Of a stretch of DNA of 64,000 nucleotides, positions 1-8,600 are shown in pieces; the first letter of the stretch is position 1, and each line of letters begins with the position of its first letter. Made by a program: the position numbers and the translations under genes. The notes below the pieces were generated by a model. The model was not told the DNA's origin, made no database searches, and was given only the letters and a program-made list of their open reading frames with translations. Source of the DNA: Scandinavium sp002470465 (GTDB lineage: Bacteria; Pseudomonadota; Gammaproteobacteria; Enterobacterales; Enterobacteriaceae); the NCBI RefSeq assembly GCF_040750395.1, contig NZ_JBFLVD010000014.1:186001-250000 (forward strand), in the 5' to 3' direction.

Positions 1-6
1 TGTGCA

Positions 7-147
7 CCCTCTCCCCGGCCCTCTCCCAAAGGGAGAGGGAGAAGGTCAAAGGCTGCACCGTGCAGTTCTCTCTTCCCGGGTGAGGGAGAAGGTCAAAGGC
101 TGCACCATACAGTTCCCTCTCCCTTTGGGAGAGGGTTAGGGAGAGGG
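7..147. repeat. REP-like palindromic repeat cluster
   Basis: Two inverted elements built on CCCTCTCCC / GGGAGAGGG (about 7-39 and 115-147) flank a degenerate third copy (about 68-86). A 23-base stretch beginning GGGAGAAGGTCAAAGGCTG occurs twice, at 38-60 and 84-106. The pattern resembles the intergenic REP/BIME elements common in Enterobacter-type genomes. It differs from the classical E. coli REP sequence seen at 21.9 kb. Confidence 0.75.
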
Positions 148-241
148 GAAATCGTCAACACAAGTCCCGTTCCAGACACTTCTTTACAGCACTCCCCTTC
201 ATCTGCCGCTAAGATAAGCCTCGAAAATCCCTGAGGCATTT

Positions 242-613
242 ATGATTAAACGACCGCGCAACGCTTTTCTTCTTGTCGCTCTGGCTTGTCTGGTGGTGCT
301 GATTTGCACCGCGCAGCGCATGGCTGGCGTGCACGCGCTGGTGATGAATGCTTCTCCCGTTGCGCAGCAGACTGCCCAGCAAAACGTTACGCAAAGCAAT
401 GATACCGACGCGCCCGTTACGCCGTGCGAGTTAAGCGCCAAATCCCTGCTGGCGACGCCGCCGGTGATGTTTGAAGGTGCGCTGTTTGCCATTGCGCTGC
501 TGATGGCGGTGCTGGCCGCCGTGCCGCAACGCCCGGAGCGGCTCTGGCCGCCGCGAGTCATTTCTCCTCCCCGTTTACGGGTGCATCTGCGATTATGCGT
601 CTTCCGTGAGTGA
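242..613 (+). CDS. scsA: ScsA, suppressor of copper sensitivity protein A
   Basis: Small 123-residue protein with an N-terminal hydrophobic segment (about residues 8-25) and a second one near residues 78-93, so probably an inner-membrane protein with a periplasmic loop. It is the first gene of an scsABCD operon, 48 bases before scsB. The Salmonella scs cluster confers copper tolerance and handles periplasmic thiol stress; the biochemical role of ScsA itself is unclear. A GAGG lies about 6 bases before the ATG. Identification rests on size, topology and the following scsBCD genes, so it is contextual rather than motif-based. Confidence 0.75.
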   Translation: MIKRPRNAFLLVALACLVVLICTAQRMAGVHALVMNASPVAQQTAQQNVTQSNDTDAPVTPCELSAKSLLATPPVMFEGALFAIALLMAVLAAVPQRPERLWPPRVISPPRLRVHLRLCVFRE

Positions 614-661
614 GTGATTGCCTGACAGCTCAGGTTAATCAATCATTTACGGAGAAACATT

Positions 662-2674
662 ATGCAAAACCTTTTCAGGCAGCTTCTGCTCTGCCTGCTC
701 TGGCTATGGCTGCCTGTCAGCCATGCCGCCGATACGGGCTGGCTGCGCGCCGCCGATAACGATCATGCCAGCATCAGGCTGCGAGCTCAGGCTCAGCAGG
801 CGGGTGATGCGCGTCTGCTGCTGGATGTGGCCCTCGAAAAAGGCTGGAAAACCTACTGGCGTTCGCCGGGAGAAGGCGGCATCGCGCCCGCCATTAAGTG
901 GCAGACGCCGCTGGAGATGGACTGGCGCTGGCCGGTGCCGCAGCGGTTTGAGGTGGCGGGTATTTCCACTCAGGGCTACCATGGCAACGTAACGTTTCCG
1001 GTAACCCTGCGTGGCAAACTGCCTGAAAAGCTCAGCGGCGTGCTGACGCTTTCAACCTGCAGCAACGTCTGTATCCTGACCGACTATCCGTTCTCGCTCG
1101 ATCTCAGCGCGCCAGCCGGGGCGGATTTCAGCTACGACTTCACGCGTGCCATGGGCACTTTGCCGCTTAAGGATGGCTTAACGTCGCAGCTTGAGGCGGG
1201 CTACGGCGCGGGCAAGCTGACGGTTACCGCAACCCGTGATGCGGGCTGGCAAAAACCGGAGCTGTTTATCGACACCCTGGCGGATACCGACTTCGGCAAG
1301 CCAAATTATCAGGTTGAAGGACAAAATCTCACCGTCACGGTGCCGGTCAGCGATGGCTGGGGTGAAGCCGCGCCGGAGCTGCGGGGTAAAACGCTCTCCG
1401 TTGTGTTAGCCGACAGCGGGCAGGCACAGGAAAGCCGTGTGAAGGTAGGCGAAGCCAGCATGGCGGACAACTCGTTTTCACTCGGCTGGGTGCTGCTGAT
1501 GGCGCTGGCAGGCGGGCTTATCCTTAACGTGATGCCGTGTGTATTGCCGGTGCTGGCGATGAAACTTGGCAGCATCATGCAGGCACAAGGTGCCGATCGC
1601 CGCAGCGTGCGCCTGCAGTTTATGGCCTCGAGCGCCGGGATCGTCACTTCTTTCCTCGTACTGGCGCTGATGATGACGGCGCTGCGCCTCAGCAACCAGG
1701 CGCTGGGCTGGGGCATTCAGTTCCAGAACCCGTGGTTTATCGCCGGGATGGCGCTGGTGATGGTGCTGTTCAGCGCCAGCCTGCTGGGCCTGTTTGAAAT
1801 CCGGCTTTCTTCGGGCGTGTCTACGTTCCTCGCCACCCGCGGCGGCAACAACCTGCGCGGGCATTTCTTACAGGGCGCATTTGCCACGCTGCTGGCGACG
1901 CCTTGCACCGCGCCGTTTCTCGGTACGGCGGTATCCGTTGCGCTACTCGCGCCTCTGCCGCTGCTGTGGGGGCTGTTCCTCGCAATGGGGATCGGCATGA
2001 GCCTGCCGTGGCTGCTGATTGCTGCCTGGCCGGGGCTGGCGTTGCATCTGCCGCGTCCGGGACGCTGGATGAACGTCGTGCGTCTGATTCTGGGGCTGAT
2101 GATGCTCGGCTCAGCGCTATGGCTCGGCAGCCTGCTTACCGTGCATATCGGCCAGAAGCCGACGCTGGTGTTGCTGGTCGTTGTCACCGTTGCGCTGCTG
2201 CTCGGCACGCTGTGGCGCTGGGGCTGGCGCGTTGCCGCTTCTTCTTGCCTTGCTGTACTGATTGCGATTGCCGTGGCTTTTCCCCTGCTGCAGGGAGAAC
2301 GCAAAAGCCTGATGGAAGATCGTATCGCCTGGCAGCCGCTCAGCGAGCAGGCCATCACCAAAGCGCTGGCGGAGAACAAGCGCGTGTTTGTCGACGTGAC
2401 CGCCGACTGGTGCGTGACCTGTAAAGCAAACAAATTCAATGTGCTGCTGCGTGAGGATGTGCAGAAGGCACTAACGGCGGATGACGTGGTTGCCCTCAGA
2501 GGTGACTGGAGCCGCCCGTCTGACACCATCAGCGAATTTCTTCGTGCCCGCCAGAGCGTGGCGATCCCGTTCAATCAAATTTATGGCCCGGGGCTGGAAC
2601 AGGGTCGCATTCTGCCGCCGCTGTTAAGCCGCGATGACGTGCTGCAAACCCTCACCGACGCCAAAGGACAATAA
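662..2674 (+). CDS. scsB: ScsB, DsbD-like transmembrane electron transporter
   Basis: 670 residues: signal peptide (about 1-22), a periplasmic immunoglobulin-like DsbD-type domain (about 25-260), an eight-or-so-helix membrane core (about 270-530), and a C-terminal thioredoxin domain. Cys293 (in MPCVLP) and Cys415 (in TPCTAPF) are the expected membrane cysteine pair, and WCVTC (Cys584/Cys587) is the thioredoxin site. Family members carry cytoplasmic reducing power to periplasmic thiol proteins. In Salmonella ScsB reduces ScsC. The gene ends 2 bases before scsC, and the layout of all three redox centres is intact. Confidence 0.93.
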   Translation: MQNLFRQLLLCLLWLWLPVSHAADTGWLRAADNDHASIRLRAQAQQAGDARLLLDVALEKGWKTYWRSPGEGGIAPAIKWQTPLEMDWRWPVPQRFEVAGISTQGYHGNVTFPVTLRGKLPEKLSGVLTLSTCSNVCILTDYPFSLDLSAPAGADFSYDFTRAMGTLPLKDGLTSQLEAGYGAGKLTVTATRDAGWQKPELFIDTLADTDFGKPNYQVEGQNLTVTVPVSDGWGEAAPELRGKTLSVVLADSGQAQESRVKVGEASMADNSFSLGWVLLMALAGGLILNVMPCVLPVLAMKLGSIMQAQGADRRSVRLQFMASSAGIVTSFLVLALMMTALRLSNQALGWGIQFQNPWFIAGMALVMVLFSASLLGLFEIRLSSGVSTFLATRGGNNLRGHFLQGAFATLLATPCTAPFLGTAVSVALLAPLPLLWGLFLAMGIGMSLPWLLIAAWPGLALHLPRPGRWMNVVRLILGLMMLGSALWLGSLLTVHIGQKPTLVLLVVVTVALLLGTLWRWGWRVAASSCLAVLIAIAVAFPLLQGERKSLMEDRIAWQPLSEQAITKALAENKRVFVDVTADWCVTCKANKFNVLLREDVQKALTADDVVALRGDWSRPSDTISEFLRARQSVAIPFNQIYGPGLEQGRILPPLLSRDDVLQTLTDAKGQ

Positions 2675-2676
2675 CG

Positions 2677-3261
2677 ATGCGTATTCTGACTTTTATTCTG
2701 CTGTTTTGTGTTTCAACCCTGAGCTTCGCTGCGGAACCGGATCTGGAAAATTTGCTCTGGAACGACCCGAATACACCTTCCATCGGCGCTGAAAAACCAC
2801 GCCTGACGCTGGTAAGCTTCACCGATTACAACTGCCCGTACTGCAAGCAGTTCGACCCTGAGCTGGAGAAAATTGTCCATAAATACCCGGACGTGAAGCT
2901 GGTGGTGAAGCTGTTGCCGTTTCGCAGTGAAAGTTCGGCTAACTCAGCACGCATCGCCCTGACGGCCTGGCGAGAACAGCCGCAGCAGTTCTGGGCGCTG
3001 CACCAGCGGCTGATGTCGAAGAAGGGCTACCATGATGATGCTTCCATTCATGCGGCACAGCAGAAAACAGGGACGGAGGCTATCAAGGCGGACGGGCAAA
3101 GCGCTGAAACGCTGCAGATGAACCTTATCCTTTCCCAGGTGCTGGGCGTGCAGGGCACCCCGGCGACGCTGGTGGGCAAAACCATGGTACCGGGCGCTAT
3201 CCCTTACGCAGATCTGGAGGCGCTGGTGAAAGAAGAGCTGGCGAAAGCCGATGCGAGCTAA
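2677..3261 (+). CDS. scsC: ScsC, periplasmic DsbA/DsbG-like thiol oxidoreductase
   Basis: 194 residues with a signal peptide (about 1-18), a thioredoxin-fold catalytic motif CPYC (Cys53/Cys56) and the cis-proline loop GTP (Pro162). Salmonella ScsC is a copper-binding periplasmic disulfide protein kept reduced by ScsB; the same partnership is inferred here from the adjacent genes. The inserted helical domain expected of the DsbA family lies between the active site and the cis-proline. The 3' end overlaps the scsD start by 11 bases, suggesting translational coupling. Confidence 0.92.
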   Translation: MRILTFILLFCVSTLSFAAEPDLENLLWNDPNTPSIGAEKPRLTLVSFTDYNCPYCKQFDPELEKIVHKYPDVKLVVKLLPFRSESSANSARIALTAWREQPQQFWALHQRLMSKKGYHDDASIHAAQQKTGTEAIKADGQSAETLQMNLILSQVLGVQGTPATLVGKTMVPGAIPYADLEALVKEELAKADAS

Positions 3262-3754
3262 GCTCAAACGCTGGCTGCGTGAAGGTGTGGTGCTGCTGTT
3301 TATCGCGGCAGCGGCAATGCTCGTAGTGGATCAGTTCCGCAAACCAACCCTGCCTGCGGCGTTCAGCGATACGCCATTGCAGACGCTGGACGGCAAAACG
3401 GTGAATCTGGCTGAGATGAGCCAGGATCGCCCGCTGCTGGTTTACGTCTGGGCAACGTGGTGCGGCGTGTGTCGCTATACCACGCCGTCGGTCGCGACGA
3501 TGGCAGAACAGGGGGATAACGTTGTGACCGTCGCGCTGCGATCCGGCGATGACGCAACGCTCTCGCGCTGGCTGGAAAAGAAAAAATACGCCATGCCTGT
3601 GGTGAATGACGAACAGGGGCAGCTTTCCCGCGCATGGCAGATTCAGGTCACGCCAACGCTGGTGGTGATGTCGAAAGGGGAAGTGAAATCCGTTACAACA
3701 GGATTCACCAGCGGATGGGGAATGAAGTTAAGGCTGTGGTGGGCGGGGATATAA
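3251..3754 (+). CDS. scsD: ScsD, membrane-anchored TlpA-like thioredoxin
   Basis: 167 residues: a short basic N-terminus, one membrane anchor (about residues 12-28), and a periplasmic TlpA/ResA-type thioredoxin domain with WCGVC (Cys71/Cys74) and a VTPT cis-proline segment. Length and the WGMKLRLWW-type C-terminus match Salmonella ScsD as I remember it, so it looks complete. The start overlaps the end of scsC. A hairpin followed by a T-run closes the operon just downstream. Confidence 0.92.
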   Translation: MRAKLKRWLREGVVLLFIAAAAMLVVDQFRKPTLPAAFSDTPLQTLDGKTVNLAEMSQDRPLLVYVWATWCGVCRYTTPSVATMAEQGDNVVTVALRSGDDATLSRWLEKKKYAMPVVNDEQGQLSRAWQIQVTPTLVVMSKGEVKSVTTGFTSGWGMKLRLWWAGI

Positions 3755-3762
3755 CCGTTGAT

Positions 3763-3787
3763 GGCATCAGGGAGGATGCCTGTTTTT
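3763..3787 (+). terminator. Rho-independent terminator of scsABCD
   Basis: GGCATC (3763-3768) pairs with GATGCC (3775-3780) around a 6-base loop, followed by TGTTTTT. It lies 9 bases after the scsD stop. Confidence 0.75.
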
Positions 3788-5031
3788 CATCTCCATCAGT
3801 CTGCCCATTCACTACGGGATCTTATTTAGGGGGGAATGGGGAATGCTTTTGCTCCGTATTCTTCAGGACAATCTGTCGGCAGTTACCGTACCGTGCAGAT
3901 ATGTACGCAATAACGTCATGATTACCTTCATGGACATGTAGCATATGCTCCTGCTATTAATTAAGGTATAGCAATTTTGACATGATAATCTCTTGCCTGA
4001 GATTAACGAATTAATAATATAAAAATAAGTACTCAAAACGGTGGGGGGATTTATTAAACGGTTTATATGCCGGCGTTATAGAGACAAAGTGTACGATATC
4101 AATATTACCGCTGGCAGCAATAGGATAACTTATACTTGAATGTGTTTGTTATGATAACAGGGGCCAGCTTATTCGCGTGAAAATTCATGCGCTATGATTT
4201 CCTGATTTAACGTAAGATACCAGGGCCGCCGTTTTCTACTAAATAATATCATTATCCTGCATGCCACTGTTGATGGTATATCGATTTGGGCTTCATACAG
4301 ACCCACTCATTAGCTATGCGCATTCAATAGATGCGAGCAACCTTTTACACAAGAAAAACTCTACCCTGACCCTGTAATTAACATACTCCTATTAGCAAAA
4401 TGGCCTCAGTAACCTCAGGAAGTGTCAGCCCCGCCGGTTTTTGCATAGAGGTAACGTGCACGGGTAAAGTATGAGGTCTAATGATTGCCCTGCTTCTTCT
4501 CTCCAGCAACAAAATAAGTTCATCCCTGATGCTATCCTCCCCTGAACGGTGGATAATCGTTCAGGGCTGCGGCTTTCCGTAGCCTGTCTCCCCATTATTA
4601 ATTTACTTCTGCTGTCCTGTCTTCCCCACTGGAAGGGCAATGTCTACCAGAGATCTACCCATAAACTGCTGGATGTGGTTTGGTTTCATTGTTTCATGAA
4701 GTGAATTTATAACATTAATATCAATAGGTTAAGTAATTTTTTAAGGTGAATGAAGATAACTTCAGAAGCTGGTCAGGGTTTGATCAGAATAATGAAGCTA
4801 ACTTCATTTTAAAATAAACAGGAAGCTTATTATCTTGGTATTCAATTCACTCCATTACTTTCTTTTCCCGCAAGGGCGAAGAGGGGGAGAGTTCATTCAT
4901 CGGTGCTGTGGAAATGCGTTTCGAATCGCTGGTAACTATTCTATGCATCGGAGGTGGCTACATTATTTTTTCGGGGGAAGAGACGGCGGTCTTCTCCTGA
5001 AACACCATTCATCCCGCCAGAGAAATGCATT
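3788..5031. other. Long AT-rich intergenic region, no convincing gene
   Basis: About 1.24 kb between the scs terminator and the first gene of the secretion island. Base composition is clearly more AT-rich than the scs genes. Open frames here (for example 4425-4640 on the minus strand) have no recognisable features. It contains an 8-base inverted repeat CCTGAACG/CGTTCAGG (4541-4565) without a T-run, and two matched dyads near 4.75-4.81 kb listed separately. It probably carries the promoter and regulatory sites of the island. Confidence 0.6.
4751..4806. promoter_or_regulatory. Pair of TGAAGNTAACTTCA dyads, candidate operator
   Basis: TGAAGATAACTTCA at 4751-4764 and TGAAGCTAACTTCA at 4793-4806 differ at one base and start 42 bases apart, close to four helical turns. 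A weak -10-like TATTAT follows at 4828-4833. A related dyad, ATGAAG-5-CTTCAT, lies at 9911-9927 before the secretion genes. The spacing suggests cooperative binding by one regulator, which I cannot name. Confidence 0.45.
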
Positions 5032-5490
5032 ATGGAAAACAAAGAATTTATTTTGAACGACAAAAAATTTATGTTGGTCAAATTACAAGCGTGGAACCGT
5101 CTGATGTTTGTCGCTGATTTACAAAAAGATGTTCTGACACCGCTTCTGGATAATCTGGGGGAAAAATCCCTTGATGGTATTTTTTCAGCTGTATCCGAAC
5201 AGGGCGATAAACCAGATGTCATGAAGCTATTAAAATCACTGTCCAGTGTTATTGATAGCCGTAATTTAGAAAAGTGGGTAAAGAGAGTCCTTTCTGAGGG
5301 GATGATCGTTTATGTGAAAGAAGATGAGCAGAAAGTAAAACTGTCTTTCCATGAACTCACAAAACTCTTCTCGGCGCCTCAGGATATCATCATGCTGATG
5401 AAGGAGGCGATTGTATTTAATCTCGACGGTATTCTCGACATTATTAAAGGTATGGGAGGGGCAAAGGCGGATAAACCGCAAATAAGCTAA
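5032..5490 (+). CDS. Small protein resembling phage tail assembly chaperones
   Basis: 152 residues if started at the ATG preceded by AGAGAA; an in-frame upstream ATG at 4954 would add 26 unlikely residues. The beginning (EFILNDKKFMLVKLQAWN) and the layout recall tail assembly chaperones of lambda-like and Mu-like prophages: an N-terminal short strand pair, a central helical part, and a late segment reading 'LSFHELTKLF..PQDIIMLMKEAIVFNLDGIL'. That is recognition by eye, without a search. There are no other phage genes nearby. It has no signal peptide or membrane segment, so it is probably cytoplasmic. It lies 138 bases before the giant secreted protein gene, same strand. It could act as a secretion chaperone or protect against the neighbour's toxicity; both are guesses. 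Confidence 0.5.
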   Translation: MENKEFILNDKKFMLVKLQAWNRLMFVADLQKDVLTPLLDNLGEKSLDGIFSAVSEQGDKPDVMKLLKSLSSVIDSRNLEKWVKRVLSEGMIVYVKEDEQKVKLSFHELTKLFSAPQDIIMLMKEAIVFNLDGILDIIKGMGGAKADKPQIS

Positions 5491-5502
5491 AGAAGAGCCA
5501 GG

Positions 5503-5600
5503 GAAGAGCGCTCTTCAGTGTATAAGAAAACACATCAACTCAGAAAAGGAAGAGGGATATTCCTGTGTGGTCTCTGGCGGGCCACCGCGTGTTTTCTTTT
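5503..5600 (+). promoter_or_regulatory. Structured leader before the giant secreted protein gene
   Basis: A perfect 14-base palindrome GAAGAGCGCTCTTC (5503-5516) is followed by AGAAAACAC (5525-5533), which can pair with GTGTTTTCT (5589-5597). The second arm runs straight into TTTTT. The enclosed segment can form smaller hairpins (AGGAA/TTCCT, GTGG/CCAC). The layout could be a terminator of the upstream gene or an attenuator of the downstream one. Confidence 0.4.
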
Positions 5601-5628
5601 TTGCAAATAAATATGGGATTGAATCTAT

Positions 5629-8600
5629 ATGAATGGAACAATTGATTTTTTCTCGCCATCAGGCGAGAAACTCGCTAGCACGGCCGAAATGACAGGTGCA
5701 GCTCCTGCCAAAAGTGGAGCGATCCGCATACCTGTTTCAGCAAGAGATGTCACGGGCGTACAAAAGGATAAGAACGCCCTTAATATCTTAACGAAAGATA
5801 ATCAAAAAATTGTCATCAAAGACTTTTTCGGCGATGCGAAAAAGAAGCTCGTTTTTGATGATGGTAAGGAGATTTTTGAAGGGGATTATCTCCCTAACGA
5901 ACAATTCAACGGTCTGCAATTTAAACCATTACAGAGTATTGATGAGGTATTTGAAGGGGCTGAAACGGCTGCAAACGACAGTGACGATTATGTATGGGTC
6001 GTGCCTTTAATTGCGGCAGCTGCTATTGGCGGTCTCGGGATTGCCGCGATAAATCATAAAGGCAGCAGCAGTAAGATTAAGGGCCGGGATACGGCCAAAG
6101 ATAAGCTCGACAATGCCAAAGACGACGCCAATAAGGCGATCGACGACATGGAGCATCTGACCGACAAGGAGAAGGACGATGCCCACAAGGCCGTTGATGA
6201 GGCCAAAAATGAGGATGAGGTAAATAAAGCCGTTGAAGATGCGGCTGACAAGAACCTTGAGGGAGCCAAGGACGACGCCGATAAGGCGATCGACGACATG
6301 GAGCATCTGACCGACAAGGAAAAGGATGATGCCCACAAGGCCGTTGATGAGGCCAAAAATGAGGACGAGGTAAACAAAGCCGTTGATGATGCGGCTGACA
6401 AGAACCTCGAGGGTGCCAAGGACGACGCCGATAAGGCGATCGACGACATGGATCACCTGACCGACAAGGAGAAGGACGATGCCCACAAGGCCGTTGATGA
6501 GGCCAAAAATGAGGATGAGGTAAATAAAGCCGTTGATGATGCGGCCGAGAAGAACCTCGAGGGGGCCAAAGACGACGCCGATAAGGCGATCGACGACATG
6601 GATCACCTGACCGACAAGGAAAAGGATGATGCCCACAAGGCCGTTGATGAGGCCAAAAATGAGGACGAGGTAAACAAAGCCGTTGATGATGCGGCTGACA
6701 AGAACCTCGAGGGTGCCAAAGACGACGCTAATAAGGCGATCGACGAGATGGAGCATCTGACGGACGAGCAGAAAGATGATGCCCACCAGGCCGTTAACGA
6801 TGCGACCGACGTTCCGGGCGTGGAAAAAGCGGTGGAGGATGCAGCAGAGAAGAACCTCGAGGGCGCCAAAGACGACGCCAACAAGGCGATCGACGACATG
6901 GAGCATCTGACCAACGAGGAGAAAGACGACGCCCACAAGGCCGTTGATGAGGCCAAAAACGAGGATGAGGTCAACAAAGCCGTTGAGGACGCAGCAGAGA
7001 AAAATCTCGAGGGCGCCAAAGACGACGCCAATAAAGCGATCGACGACATGGAGCACCTGACGGACGAGCAGAAGGACGATGCTCACCAGGCTGTTAACGA
7101 TGCGACCGACGTTCCGGGCGTGGAAAAAGCGGTGGAGGATGCAGCAGAGAAGAACCTTGAGGGCGCCAAAGACGACGCCAACAAGGCGATCGACGAGATG
7201 GGGCACCTGACGGACGAGCAGAAGGACGATGCTCACCAGGCCGTTAACGATGCGACCGACGTTCCGGGCGTGGAAAAAGCCGTTGAGGACGCAGCAGAGA
7301 AAAATCTCGAGGGCGCCAAAGACGACGCCAACAAGGCGATCGACGAGATGGAGCACCTGACGGACGAGCAGAAGGACGATGCTCACCAGGCCGTTAACGA
7401 TGCGACCGACGTTCCGGGCGTGGAAAAAGCCGTTGAAGACGCGGCTGAGAAAAACCTCGAGGGAGCCAAAGACGACGCCAGCAAAGCGATCGACGAGATG
7501 GCATACCTGAGCGATGAGCAGAAAGACGCAGCTCACCAGGCCGTAAACGTTGCGACCGACGTGCCGGGCGTGGAAAAAGCACTGGACGATGCCGCCAAAG
7601 CTAACCTCGAGGGAGCCAAAGACGACGCCAACAAGGCGATCGACGAGATGGAGCATCTGACGGACGAGCAGAAAGACGACGCTCATAAGGCCGTTAATGA
7701 CGCGACCGATATCCCGGGCGTGGAAAAAGCACTGGACGATGCCGCCAGCCTCAATGTTGAAGACGATTCTTCATTCCTGGGCGATATTATCAGTGGCATA
7801 TGGAATGCGATTATTGCAATTCCTAAAGGAATTTTAGAAGCACTTAAGTCGGTTATTTCGAAATTAGGTGATTACCACTTCTTGCTCGAATCAGGTCCTG
7901 CTGCCCTGACCGGTGTTGCATTGATCGTTTGGGAAGCGGTGGTTGAAATTATTCACGTGCCATTAAGCTTCTTGTCTAACATGGCTCAGTGGGTTATTGG
8001 CTTTACTACAGGTATTTTGGGCGGAATTTGGGGACCGTTAGGCACCATTCCACATATCCTGAATGGCATATTGATTCTCGTAGATGGTGCAGTTAATGCC
8101 ATTAAAATTATCGTCGAAAGCATCGGTATTGGCGTTATTACCCTCCCTGCGATCATTACCGGGGCAATTGCCTGGGTGATTACCCTTGCTAAAGGGATTG
8201 GTGCTTTGTTAAGTGGCGACTCTTCCGCGATGGAAGATTTCATCTCTGACCTTTCACAATCATTTTTGCAAAACCCACTTATCCCATTAGTACTGGGTGA
8301 TCTGTTCGTCGCGTTTATGGTTATTCCTAAACTGGCCGTTGAGGTAATCGCTGTCATTGCTGAGTGGATCCTGGGAATTATCACCGTAGTGATGCAATGG
8401 ATCCCAGGGTTGATCCCGGTCGTCAGCGTAGTCTCTGATTTCACCCTTGCCATTGATGGTGTTGTTATTGCTATTCATTATGGCTTGAGTAGCGTTATAA
8501 ACCTGATTACAAAACTGGGAATGGCATTGATCATGGGGCTCCCGATTGCTATCAGCACGGGGACATCAGCAGCCGCCATTATTGAAGCCTTTATAAAAGG

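Noticed and set aside
4425..4640. 71-codon minus-strand frame in the long intergenic region
   Set aside because: No family features, membrane segment or ribosome-binding site; could not be supported as a gene.
5007..5022. 16-base identity (ATTCATCCCGCCAGAG) with 52800-52815
   Set aside because: One such match in a 64-kb window is not improbable by chance, and the contexts differ (before a gene versus in a terminator).
6007..7686. 559-codon open frame on the minus strand across the repeats
   Set aside because: It is the antisense shadow of the 150-bp repeats; its repetitive Val/Leu/Gly translation mirrors the repeat period and has no start context or family features.
6105..7755. Regular repeats suggesting a CRISPR array
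   Set aside because: The units are 150 bp, contiguous, in frame and coding; there are no spacers and no cas genes.
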